64,000 bases of DNA from Ciona savignyi (lineage: Eukaryota; Chordata; Ascidiacea; Phlebobranchia; Cionidae), in assembly GCA_000149265.1 (NCBI GenBank), contig CH003110.1:694849-758848 (forward strand), in the 5' to 3' direction. The position numbers and the translations under genes were made by a program. Every line of letters begins with the position of its first letter. Positions within the stretch are counted from its first letter, which is position 1. Positions 12,201 to 18,474 of the stretch are shown piece by piece. The notes under the pieces are model-generated. The model ran no database searches. It saw nothing but the letters and a program-made list of their open reading frames with translations, and had not been told where the DNA came from.

Positions 12201-12222
12201 AACCTAGGTTAGCATCTTTCAT
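1..12222 (-). CDS. Uncharacterised multi-exon gene with a giant Pro-Glu repeat exon (partial)
   Basis: Span of a minus-strand gene I do not recognise. Candidate exons in transcription order: 12222-9228, 8705-8545, 7900-7778, 6491-6403, 5482-5312, 3735-3616, 2645-2510, and 214 to beyond base 1. The first four join without a frame break (phases 1, 0, 0, 2). The 6491-6403 exon joins in phase to 3735-3616, and that to 2645-2510. The 5482-5312 exon is phase 0-0 and fits neither side, and 2645-2510 does not join in phase to 214-1, so at least one exon is unseen or one call is wrong. The predicted protein starts with about 900 residues of Pro/Glu/Gln/Ala repeat, then low-complexity Pro-, Ser- and Asp-rich segments with a PPPKLPPK motif of SH3-ligand type. 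No signal peptide or enzymatic domain is visible, so a cytoplasmic scaffold or structural role is a guess. Introns carry SINEs and a hAT insertion. Confidence 0.6.
421..693 (-). mobile_element. SINE-1 (tRNA-headed SINE), near full length
   Basis: Defines the family in this window. In sense orientation a copy has a tRNA-like head (TTAGTCTGGTGGTTTAGTGC, Pol III A box), then CGAAAGGTTGCAGGTTCGAA (B box), a body with GTGTCCTTGGGCAAGGCAC and CACACTGCAATAGCTCCGG, and a tail of TGAATATCCTATCCTA repeats. The body motif CCTTGGGCAAGGCACTT resembles the conserved core of V-type tRNA SINEs of vertebrates, from memory only. This copy lies in reverse, tail first. Confidence 0.8.
748..958 (+). mobile_element. 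Repeat-2 retroposon, full-length copy
   Basis: Defines Repeat-2: TTGGATCGCTTAATATTGTT, then a palindromic GC block around CCTAGG and GCGGACGCGTCCGC, then TGTTTTAACAACCGTTTGTT and TTTTAAAAACTGGGGCAAAA, ending in an ATAAAACTAAAC tail. Other copies have GCGGCCGCGTCCGC. The constant 3' end and a 5'-truncated copy elsewhere indicate retroposition. No tRNA-type A/B boxes are obvious. Confidence 0.75.
1446..1672 (-). mobile_element. SINE-1 copy with internal deletion
   Basis: Tail-side motif (CCCTGTGAATGGAAAAACCAA), body (ATTGCCCAAGGACACAACCG) and head are recognisable; the segment around the CGGTGGGCGCGAGGTG motif is missing. Further degraded head pieces follow at about 1180-1230 and 1720-1840, so 1.1-1.85 kb is mostly SINE debris. 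Confidence 0.7.
2085..2490. repeat. A+T/C-rich minisatellite (CCCCATATTTTAAA-like)
   Basis: About 400 bases of degenerate 13-16-base units of the form CCCCATATTTTTAA. Ends just before the donor side of exon F. No coding content seen. Confidence 0.85.
2510..2645 (-). CDS. Candidate exon F: Pro/Asp-rich, 45 codons
   Basis: Excellent splice sites: acceptor with a long pyrimidine tract (CCCCTCTTCTTTCCAG) before 2645, and donor AGG/GTAAGT at 2509. It encodes FPVPPSTVGKPTEGGVSGVE followed by VYPSDYTDFDSASDTDATEV and ETKPR. Low-complexity, acidic, Ser/Thr/Asp-rich, in keeping with the rest of this gene. Exit phase 0. Confidence 0.65.
3126..3397 (+). mobile_element. SINE-1 copy, full length, sense
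   Basis: Head (CGGTTAAGTGCGAAGCC), B-box region (GCAGGTGCGAAACTGG), body and tail (GGATAAACATGAATAATTTA) all present. Intronic or 3' to the minus-strand gene. Confidence 0.8.
3616..3735 (-). CDS. Candidate exon (39 codons), basic/acidic
   Basis: Acceptor ATTACAG before 3735, donor GTGATT below 3616, entry and exit phase 2. It encodes VVRELPVKSSRKRKTEDPLP followed by TSRDPLDGDDEISIAESDF. It joins in frame to exon D upstream (AG+G makes Arg) and to the 2645 exon downstream. The donor is weaker than consensus. A basic SRKRK patch could act as a nuclear signal, but this is speculative. Confidence 0.45.
4388..4675 (-). mobile_element. SINE-1 copy, full length, reverse
   Basis: Opens with the tail GGATAGGATATTCATG and closes at the head (CTAAACCACCAGACTAAACT, GTCGGAC). 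Lies between candidate exons E (5482-5312) and 3735-3616. Confidence 0.8.
4762..4856. repeat. Tandem repeat, three units of about 35 bp
   Basis: Three units containing GCATTTAGTACAACAAATTT, with A/T-rich spacers of slightly different length. Non-coding. Confidence 0.85.
5010..5205 (-). mobile_element. Repeat-2 copy, reverse
   Basis: Reads TTGCCCCAGTTTTTAAAAAT through the GCGGACGCGGCCGC block to CAAACCTAGGCG. Its 5' end abuts the intron side of exon E. Confidence 0.75.
5312..5482 (-). CDS. Exon E candidate: 57 codons
   Basis: Phase 0-0 between acceptor AACTAG (5483-5484) and strong donor GTGAGT. It encodes LFNKVLTDFSLDIRPHADTI, then DPVETLFPSYQRN, a Lys/Ser-rich patch (TSSKKKLKSSYP) and DSFAKIATEPAP. 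It reads like real protein and has good splice sites, but its phase does not match exon D (exit 2) or the next exon (entry 2). It could be alternatively spliced, be joined through an unseen exon, or belong to another transcript. Confidence 0.5.
5575..6350. repeat. Dispersed repeat B, split by the hAT element
   Basis: 5575-5743 and 6313-6350 together match 29135-29345 (shared TGCCTTG, GATTTTCTGTAT, TTGGCTGTACCTTT, GCATTGTGGCGGTC, and AGCAACATTAAAATAAAT). Function and class unknown. Confidence 0.7.
5744..6312. mobile_element. hAT-superfamily non-autonomous element (569 bp) with 8-bp TSD
   Basis: Terminal inverted repeats CAGTGGTTCCCAACCT (5744) and AGGTTGGGAACCACTG (ending 6312) are perfect over 16 bases and have the typical hAT CAGTGGTT start. 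The flanks ATATAGAC (5736-5743) and ATATAGAC (6313-6320) are a perfect 8-bp target duplication. No transposase frame inside. It is inserted into a second dispersed repeat whose uninterrupted relative lies at 29135-29345. Confidence 0.93.
6403..6491 (-). CDS. Exon D: acidic 29-codon exon
   Basis: Acceptor AACCACAG before 6491, phase 0, continuing exon C. It encodes SADIDPYASDLYDSVQED followed by DDLNKLIREAN, then AG and the donor GTTGAG. If the donor is not used, the frame runs on for 23 codons through a hydrophobic stretch (AFFYGIFMFFVIIVVL) to a TAA at 6330, which would give a membrane-anchored C-terminus made from repeat sequence. The spliced form is preferred because the phase matches the 3735-3616 exon. 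Confidence 0.6.
6577..6945. repeat. 136-bp satellite, about 2.7 units
   Basis: Unit contains GTATTACTGTGCACCTGAGC, AACCCAGTGGTATCTAATGA, TCGTCCAAATTGAAAGTCAT and CCACACACTGTAATAGCTCC. Equivalent positions are exactly 136 bases apart (6665, 6801). Other clusters lie at 34600-34995 and 50470-50790, with a reversed fragment at 8755-8850. Confidence 0.85.
7196..7346 (-). mobile_element. SINE-1 fragment (tail plus head, body deleted)
   Basis: Tail and CGGTGGGCGCAAAGTGATCT-type segment, then directly the head, lacking the central GTGTCCTTGGGC part. Sense-strand tail fragments of two other copies follow at 7420-7545 and 7630-7746, all within the intron between exons C and D. Confidence 0.7.
7778..7900 (-). 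CDS. Exon C: 41 codons, His/Pro-rich
   Basis: Phase 0-0 exon between acceptor TTTCTAG (7901-7902) and donor GTAAAA (below 7778). It encodes TASLGRGMWSDEDVTGPP, then IPQKHRHKGHHPPPDRIIDF and TNS. Base composition is markedly more GC-rich than flanking sequence. A SINE-3 copy begins only about 20 bases upstream of the acceptor (7918-8005), so the branch-point region is repeat-derived. Confidence 0.65.
7918..8005 (-). mobile_element. SINE-3 (tRNA-Ser/Leu-like) copy
   Basis: Reverse copy of a short element whose sense consensus is GTACGGTCGTGTGGCCGAAT, GGTTAACGCGACCGATACAT, about 35 variable bases with AAAACGGTCCTAGTGACGAG, then CCCATCATGGGTTCGAAACC and an A-rich tail. The first block matches a Pol III A box (TGGCCGAATGG) and the last a B box (GGTTCGAAAC). 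Immediately upstream of exon C. Confidence 0.7.
8545..8705 (-). CDS. Exon B: Pro-rich, SH3-ligand-like
   Basis: Acceptor TTAG before 8705; entering in phase 1 it completes a Pro codon with the last base of exon A, giving (P)SPIQPPEEPPMQDDSL and so on. It contains HPPPKLPPKLRSKS, a class-II SH3-ligand-like run (PPKLPPK) followed by basic Ser-rich residues. It ends ...SPAIFH with donor GTAAAG at 8544, phase 0. A second possible donor (GTTGGT) lies 12 bases further on. 53 complete codons. Confidence 0.65.
8925..9175 (-). mobile_element. SINE-1 copy, reverse
   Basis: Full tail and body, shortened head; sits in the first intron of the Pro-Glu repeat gene, about 50 bases below the exon A donor. 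Another head fragment lies at 8090-8255. Confidence 0.8.
9228..12222 (-). CDS. Exon A: Pro-Glu repeat exon (998 codons)
   Basis: Begins at an ATG (12222) with a non-repetitive N-terminus (MKDANLGLDLAEGN), then residues about 17-933 are built of PEQPEEPEAPEQPDKP-like units. The N-terminal part is Gln-rich (PEQPEEP); the C-terminal part shifts to KEPEAPKEP. Residues 934-998 are unique: an acidic Ser-rich stretch (HESSDESSESSEDDVDV), then a charged, probably helical segment ending ELRKP. The exon should end at 9228, where CCAC is followed by the strong donor GTAAGT (phase 1); the open frame continues 26 codons into the intron and looks non-coding there. The true start may lie upstream, since a short acceptor-like CACAG sits just before at about 12250. 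Composition recalls PEVK-type elastic or spacer regions, but that is only analogy. Alternating glutamate and proline implies an extended, highly acidic, unfolded chain. Confidence 0.8.
9424..12174 (-). repeat. Coding minisatellite for PEQPEEP-type repeats
   Basis: About 2.75 kb of imperfect 9-, 12- and 15-base units (plus strand: TCTGGTTGCTCTGGTTCC) encoding the Pro-Glu repeat. Units are most uniform at 10500-12170 and more diverged, with Lys, at 9424-9700. Higher-order blocks recur, for example CAGGGGCTTCTGGTTCCTCT followed by GGTTTGTCTGGTTGCTC many times. Because the array is so regular, long frames stay open on the opposite strand too; these are shadows. Confidence 0.9.
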
Positions 12223-12585
12223 GTTAACAAACTTACCACATATCTGTGAATTACATGTTTGAAAATGTTTAGCAAACTCAGGTTTATAGTTTTAACACAC
12301 GGTGTATACCGCATTCAAAAACAAGGTGTAGAAAATTAGAAAATATTTTTTTAATTGTTGTATTATACACTTTGATCTTTAAAACTGCGTTTGAACTGTG
12401 TTTATAAGTGCCTCTATTTTTTGTCGTTTCATAATGCTTTCTATTAGGTCAAACAACCGTCAACTTCCATAAAATTGGTTTACGCCATTGTGGTATTTTG
12501 CCGCTGAAAATTTATCACGTGACAAAAAGAGTGTTATTTTACGACACTTGTTTTTTCCTATGTAGCAAGACTTTAACTCGTGTAA

Positions 12586-12795
12586 GGTCGTGTGGCCAAA
12601 TGGTTAACGCGACCGATACATATGCCGACTCCTATACCAAAAAAACGGTCCTAGTAACAAAAAAACTGTAACTCGTTTTTTTTTACCGGGCTTAGGTTCG
12701 AATCCATAATAGTTCGTTGCCAAGACCGTTTTTTATACAAGTCGGTATATTTATCGATCACGTTAAACATTCGACTACACGACCGTGTATCTCGT
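12586..12795. mobile_element. Inverted pair of SINE-3 copies
   Basis: A plus-strand copy (12586-12660, GTGTGGCCAAATGGTTAACG) faces a minus-strand copy (12690-12795, ending TCGACTACACGACCGTG). The arrangement could fold into a hairpin of about 200 bases if transcribed. It lies about 370 bases upstream of the first ATG of the minus-strand gene. Confidence 0.7.
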
Positions 12796-15319
12796 CTTTG
12801 ACGGGACCTAGTTTATTTCTTAAAATGTCTCCAATAGGTTTGGAATTGCCTTAACAGTATTTTTTTGTAAAATCACCCAACGCTTATAAAATGATAAACG
12901 AATACTTAATTATTTGTAGTTATAAAATGACTGATAATTATAAATAAGTATTTATTTTTTCAATGTATGTAGATATACTTCGCTACAATAAAACTGGCGG
13001 TTTGGAATGTATTGACCTATTGTTTAACAAATATTTTAAACAATCTTATGTTCTCTTGGTTAGTGCGACAGATTCATATACAGTCCTACCGGTTAGTCTG
13101 ATGGTTTGGTGCGACGCCTTTCAACCGAAATGTTGTTGTATATTCGAAACTGGTCGCTAGCGAGTCGGTGATGTCCTTGGGCAAGGCACCCGCCCTAACC
13201 TACATATATTTCTATAAAAAAAAAGATTTGAAACTCGTCTTGGTAAAAAAATTAATGTCGTTAATTATTATCGCAATGACGTATTTCTTAAATATTTTTA
13301 GTAATGTAGGTTCTATCGATTCTTACTTAAATTATTGTCGTTTTATTAATATTGCGGCGTCCCTATTACCCGACGCTATTGCAGTAGGTTGTAAATGCTC
13401 AATACGTTTTCAGTTTTTGTTTAACCCAATAATCCACAGGCGAAAGCTAAATGCTTAGCTCAAAAGTCCTCAAGTTAGTCCGATTTTATTATGTACACGT
13501 TTACTTATACAATAGGCGTACGCATAATTGCATGTTAAATAATGCTTCTAGCTGCTTTACAATAGTTTGTTTAATAATTTTTTACCGAAGAAATTGCTAT
13601 AAGATGTGCATTATTATTTATGAAAATCGTTAATGCTGTAAAGCCAAAACAAAAACTAATGTTTGTTTATAATGAACTTGTATATTTTACCTGAAAAGGT
13701 AAAAGTATTAGCTTTATTAAAAATTATTAAGCTTTATTAGTACCAATACAAGGCTAGATTTAAAGCACACGTTACTGCAAGGGTTAAATTAAACGGACTA
13801 ACGAACCCGTACTGCGATTTAAACAATTATACGTAACTGAATTCAAACAACCGAACGTAAATTAATAGTAAATCGAATTTACCATTTTTAAATGTAAAAT
13901 CCGAACCGAGCTTAAGCCGGATAATTTGAATAAAAGTAAACCCAAAAATAAGCTGAATCTGTATAGTTAGTGATACTGCCCATTGATATAAATATAACGT
14001 ATATAAGCCGTGAAAAACTAGATAAATCTAACAAGATGTAACTGATAAAACTGTCTCATTTGACACCACAAAACTAAAAAAAACAGTCTCGTATAACCTT
14101 ACTAAATCTAAGTAGTACCATTACCCTTAATTTATAGCAACACACAATTTAAAACAGTTTAATTTCACATTACAAAACTGTTTGCAACAATATACCCATT
14201 TTACTTTAAAAAACTGTTCAAATAACTACCAAAGAATTCCTATTCTGTTGTCAAATCTGTTAATTTTTGCTCATGCCTTCAACTACTGACATATTACGAC
14301 GAAAACACGTAGATAGGAGCCTAAGGGCATATTTCTTGTCTGACGACTCGTTGTTGCGTCATAAATGCCGCCGCCCGGTCAAGATAAAACAATTACAACT
14401 TTTGCTGGGAGCAACCACGTAGTAGGTGCGTTGTAATTGGTCTGTTCAATCAAATCCTAAATGTTATGAAATCTGCATTGGATAGGATACTAACACGTAT
14501 TCGGGGGTAGGAAAGCAAGAATGATTTATAACACCCCACGGTGGGCACAAGGTGATCTGACGATTGCCAGTGTGTTTCACCCTTGCGTTTTACCATTCAC
14601 GGGGTAAACATAAATATCCTGTCCTATCCTGACACTCGCAATCGCTAGATTACTGTTGTTCCTATTCTGGTTACTGGAGCTATTCCATTGAGTTAAATGT
14701 TATGGAGACATTGCTATAGGTGTTTACAACCCATTAAAAACTTGGGTTCAAACAGCGACTACTAAATGCCCTCCCTAAGGACACAACTGAAGCTCTCCGC
14801 GGGTTACGAGTTTATTATCTTCCGGCTTATGCTCCGATACGCTAGTAATGACCTAACGACCCGGTATATATAGGCCTACCAGTCATAAAATTAATTAACA
14901 ATTATAGCCTTGGTAGACCATTGTGCTACGACTCTATGCTCAATTTTTGATTAAAATAGTTATTGTTTTATATTATAATGTGAGATAAAAATTCGAAATG
15001 TTACAATATAAAAATGCGATTTTTAAAGTTGCATGTATGCCGTTTTTTTTTGTTTCGTAGCACAATTCATGGAGTTGATTAATAGTCTTAGCAAAAACAA
15101 ACACAAAGTCAGAGTAATAATTTTTATCGTGACGTATGAGAAAGTGGTTATTCGATTTTCATCCAATATACTGTGATTGACGTAAATTAAACAGAAAATG
15201 TAGCCTACGATGAATTGCTTGATTTATTAGTTCTATATGTATATGTAAGTCAGTCGCCGTAACTGTTTAGTTTCGCAAACAGACTGATCCGTGATGTATT
15301 TTTGTTATTGAGCAAAGTT
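12796..15319. other. A+T-rich intergenic stretch
   Basis: Contains a SINE-1 head at 13085-13193 and a tail at 14530-14627; otherwise A+T-rich sequence with only short chance frames (none with splice-site or composition support). No RNA gene seen. Confidence 0.6.
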
Positions 15320-15415
15320 TCGAAAACATGATGAACTCATCACTCGGACCGTTTTTTGTATGTGAGTTGGTATATGTATCGGTCGGGTTAACCGTTCTGC
15401 CACACGACCGTACAC
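15320..15415 (-). mobile_element. SINE-3 copy, reverse
   Basis: Runs from GATGAACTCATCACTCGGAC to TGCCACACGACCGTACAC. Single unit with no obvious target duplication. Confidence 0.65.
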
Positions 15416-16398
15416 TATCTTCATCTTAGTGTAATCTCCACTCTCCCTCCTTTCAGTTTTCCCCGATCACAAAGTTGCTTTTGGACTCAGCAATCTAAGA
15501 CCTATGACCCGTGATGCCACGATAGATTTTGGAAATCAATGACATTTGTGAAGTTGATTTTCCTTAATCTTGTATAGATTAGGAAAATAGGCTTAAGCAG
15601 GATAAGAGTCGAAATAAATAAGTAATACGAACCACCAGTGGAACGCCATTGATTCCCAATTGTTACCATGTAACTCTGGTAAAAGTGCCTCACGTCTGAT
15701 CCAGCACTGTATCACGTGTATTCCATATGTTGCCGTGTAACTTTTACCTGGTCTGCTATTACAGCTAATTTTTAATGAATAAAAACGTTCTTTTAACCAA
15801 ACTTATTATATAAATGTTTAAAAATTCATATTTGAAGTGAATTTAAAAATAATTTTCTAATTAATTGCATTTATAACTGTAAATTAACGAATACAGTTTA
15901 GTTTTTGAGGACCGAAATATTTTTTTATGTCAACATGATTAGTAGAAATCCTACCAGAAGTTAATCGCGCATGGACAGTATGGTATTGGAGGGTTGGAAT
16001 TTACTTATGAAGATTTCGAGTCTAAGATTATTTTAGTTTGTTTATTATTATTTTTTTTTGGAAACTTAAACAATGTCAAACAATAGTCTCGCGTACGGAT
16101 ACGAAAGTTAGAATAAACGAGTTTGGAATTACTCAAATTAAATGAGCACAAGCCTTCTGGAGTTAATTTCGGCATTTTTAGTGATAAAAGACCCTTACCC
16201 AACAACTTAATGGAAATGGCACGACTGGTATAAATTTACCATGAAAAATATCTTTGTTTTCGATGGAAACTAAAACAGACTGAAATAGGAAAATTGATTG
16301 TTTTAATGAAAAGTATAAGGGTGTTAGATTCGTTGTACAATATGATAAGTATGGCATTGGCTTGCGCACCTTTTATTACATAAAATGCAGATAAACGG

Positions 16399-16578
16399 CC
16401 TTTAAATACTACAGGACCGCTTTGGATCACTTAGATTGCTATGGAAAGTAATTTTAACCCTGTTCCAAACACTAATCTTAACCCCAGAACTAACTTTAAC
16501 TCCAACTCTAACATTAATATCATGGCTTTTGTAATTACGAAGTATAGTAAACGGTCCTGTAGTATTTAGAGGTACCGG
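16399..16578 (-). mobile_element. MITE-A (hAT-like), 8-bp TSD
   Basis: Ends carry TTTAAATACTACAGGACCG and CGGTCCTGTAGTATTTAGAG followed by GTACCGG, an inverted pair. The flanks ATAAACGG (16391-16398) and ATAAACGG (16579-16586) are a perfect 8-bp duplication. Interior is a telomere-like, CCAACTCTAAC-rich filler. The length of the duplication suggests the hAT superfamily. Confidence 0.85.
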
Positions 16579-16780
16579 ATAAACGGGGGGGGGTCCAAGT
16601 AGCTATGCTACTGTTATTTTTTTCAGCGTATACTTCATATTAGAAACAAACAGTCGTCCGGTTACCTTATATGGGGCAACACTAATAGGAGAGACACTTT
16701 ACACTAAAATAAAGATTAGGGTGATAGGTTTCATATTAGGGCTGGGGTTTAAGTTGATGTTAATGCTAACATGGGCAACG

Positions 16781-17195
16781 CTAAAGGGAGGGAAAGCGGG
16801 AAGGATGGAAACTGATCACCAAAACTATGGAAATTAATTTTACCCTTTTCTAAACACTAATCTCAACCCCAAAACTAAGCCAGTACCTCTAAATACTACA
16901 GGACCGATCGGAGCGCTTAGATCGCTTGGAGCGCTTCGCTTACTATACAAAAGCCATGATAATAATGTTAGGGTTGGGATTAAAGTTAGTTCTGGGGTTG
17001 AGATTAATGTTTGACACTGTTTGGGACAGGGTTAAAATTACTTTCCATTGCAATCTAAGTGATCCAAGCGGTCATGTAGTATTTAGAGCCACCCTCCATA
17101 ACCCTAACTCCAACCCCATGTTTAAAACTTACTCTAATGTCCTAATAATTATTTTAGTGCGCAATTTCCCTCCTTCCCACTTTCCCTTCTTGTAG
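16781..17195. mobile_element. MITE-B carrying a nested MITE-A
   Basis: Outer arms AAGGGAGGGAAAGCGGGAAG and its near-complement CTTCCCACTTTCCCTTCTTG define MITE-B; an uninterrupted relative is at 40915-41105. A MITE-A copy is inserted at 16880-17093 after CTCAACCCCAAAACTAAG. Confidence 0.7.
16880..17093 (+). mobile_element. MITE-A copy nested in MITE-B
   Basis: Begins CAGTACCTCTAAATACTACA, ends GTAGTATTTAGAGCCACC. Contains GCTTGGAGCGCTTCGC subterminal repeats and the TTAGGGTTGGGATT filler. Confidence 0.8.
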
Positions 17196-17279
17196 TTTTC
17201 CCCTGCTAACGTTCAAATTAGTGTGTGGGCCAGGTTAGAATTAGTTTCCATAGTTTTGCTGAGGAGTTTCCTTCCTTAA

Positions 17280-18163
17280 CCCTTTAACTGCCGGCTGTTT
17301 TTTCAGGTCATTTTTCGGCGAAGTCGCCTTAGGTTAGAAGCTTCTGTACAAAAAACTATTGATGTTAACATGATATGATCAACAGAAAAGTTGTTCATTA
17401 ATAAATTTTCTTTTGTTTTACATTAGTTAAATTTTGATGACGTCATGCATTGTGCAATGACGTCATGTGTTTCTATTTAGATCAACAAAAACTATCTTTT
17501 TTTCTCATTTACAAACAAAACAGTATGTAGCAAAGTTATTTATGATTATCTTTGGATTATTTTTGTAGTACTCTTTTTGTGATGACATCACAACTTGACT
17601 GATGACGTCGTAATACGCAAATCAAATTTTTTTTTTTTTTTACTTTCGCCTAATGAAACACAAACACATAGCCACAGGAAACAAAACTGATGCAAAACAT
17701 CTTCAAAAAGGTTCTTTATTGCTAGAACTACTACAAAATGAAGCACAACTGCTTACAGATTCACTATCAGCCAACAAAAGGGCAGCTTCTTCAACAGAAT
17801 ATCTGTTTTTACCCTCCAAAAGCTCAAAAAATGGCCTAATCCAAAATGTACAAGCGAAAAACGAATGAATTGTTTTCAAACTAAACAAGCGAACCATGAC
17901 GACAATAGTTGAAAACTAATCGGTGACTAAAACAGTAATTAAAACTCATTAAAACAACCAAAACCACACATATATTTATATGTTTTTTAAAACTCAAATA
18001 ACTAAAAATTTTTAAATGCAAACCTATATATCAACTTATATTGGTAAACGCAGAAATTATTCAGCTCTCCAGCGCCATCTCACTGATCAAAATCGGCCAT
18101 ATACTTTTCCACTTATGTAATTTTCGGCGCTGTCGACTTGAGTCGACAGCGGCAGTTAAAGGG
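17280..18163. mobile_element. piggyBac-like non-autonomous element (884 bp), TTAA target
   Basis: TTAA (17276-17279), then CCCTTTAACTGCCG; the other end is CGGCAGTTAAAGGG (ending 18163) followed by TTAA (18164-18167). This is a perfect 14-bp inverted repeat with duplicated TTAA, the hallmark of the piggyBac superfamily (CCC start). Subterminal palindromes include GACTTGAGTC near the right end and paired TGACGTCAT motifs at 17437-17470. A 71-codon plus-strand frame (17653-17868) and a minus frame rich in Ser and Glu are present, but I cannot link either to a transposase. Confidence 0.93.
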
Positions 18164-18337
18164 TTAATGCTTTCCTTCCTTTTAGAACAAAACTGCAGGA
18201 ACAGCTGACTTGATATCTTTCTATGTCTTTCGCTGTTTCTCCCCTGTAATATCCCCTTTGAATAAATATATTTATTTTCGTGGGAGTAATAAACATATTA
18301 CTTATAAAATTTTGTTTTAGTATTATCCCATATAACC

Positions 18338-18402
18338 AGATAAACTCAGATTAATGTTCTAAATCCGGATAAAAACAGATAAATCCAGATAAAACTGGAT
18401 AA
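18338..18402 (+). promoter_or_regulatory. Phased GATAA cluster upstream of PA2G4
   Basis: GATAA occurs at 18368, 18378, 18388 and 18398, exactly 10 bases apart, plus one at 18339. This lies 75-135 bases upstream of the PA2G4 ATG. It could be a GATA-factor site array or simply a decayed 10-bp minisatellite. Confidence 0.5.
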
Positions 18403-18427
18403 ATGTTCTCATACACCAAAATAAAAG

Positions 18428-18460
18428 TATATTGTTTCACTCTAGCATCAAGCACTGTAG
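18428..18460 (+). promoter_or_regulatory. Candidate spliced-leader (trans-splice) acceptor of PA2G4
   Basis: ATATTGTTTCACTCTAG (AG at 18444-18445) is a pyrimidine-rich 3' splice site only 29 bases before the ATG, with a second AG at 18459-18460 and no visible 5' exon. Ascidians trans-splice many housekeeping mRNAs; use here is inference. Confidence 0.4.
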
Positions 18461-18474
18461 ATTCGGATTAAAAA

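Noticed and set aside
10379..12262. Plus-strand frames of 627, 557 and 344 codons (Ser-Gly-Cys-, Leu-Val- and Leu-Trp-rich)
   Set aside because: They lie antisense to the Pro-Glu exon and are open only because the repeat unit is a multiple of three bases without stop triplets. Their amino-acid composition is unnatural and they lack unique ends.
17653..17897. Transposase remnant inside the piggyBac-like element
   Set aside because: Two overlapping short frames on opposite strands, neither showing piggyBac catalytic signatures; the element is best treated as non-autonomous.
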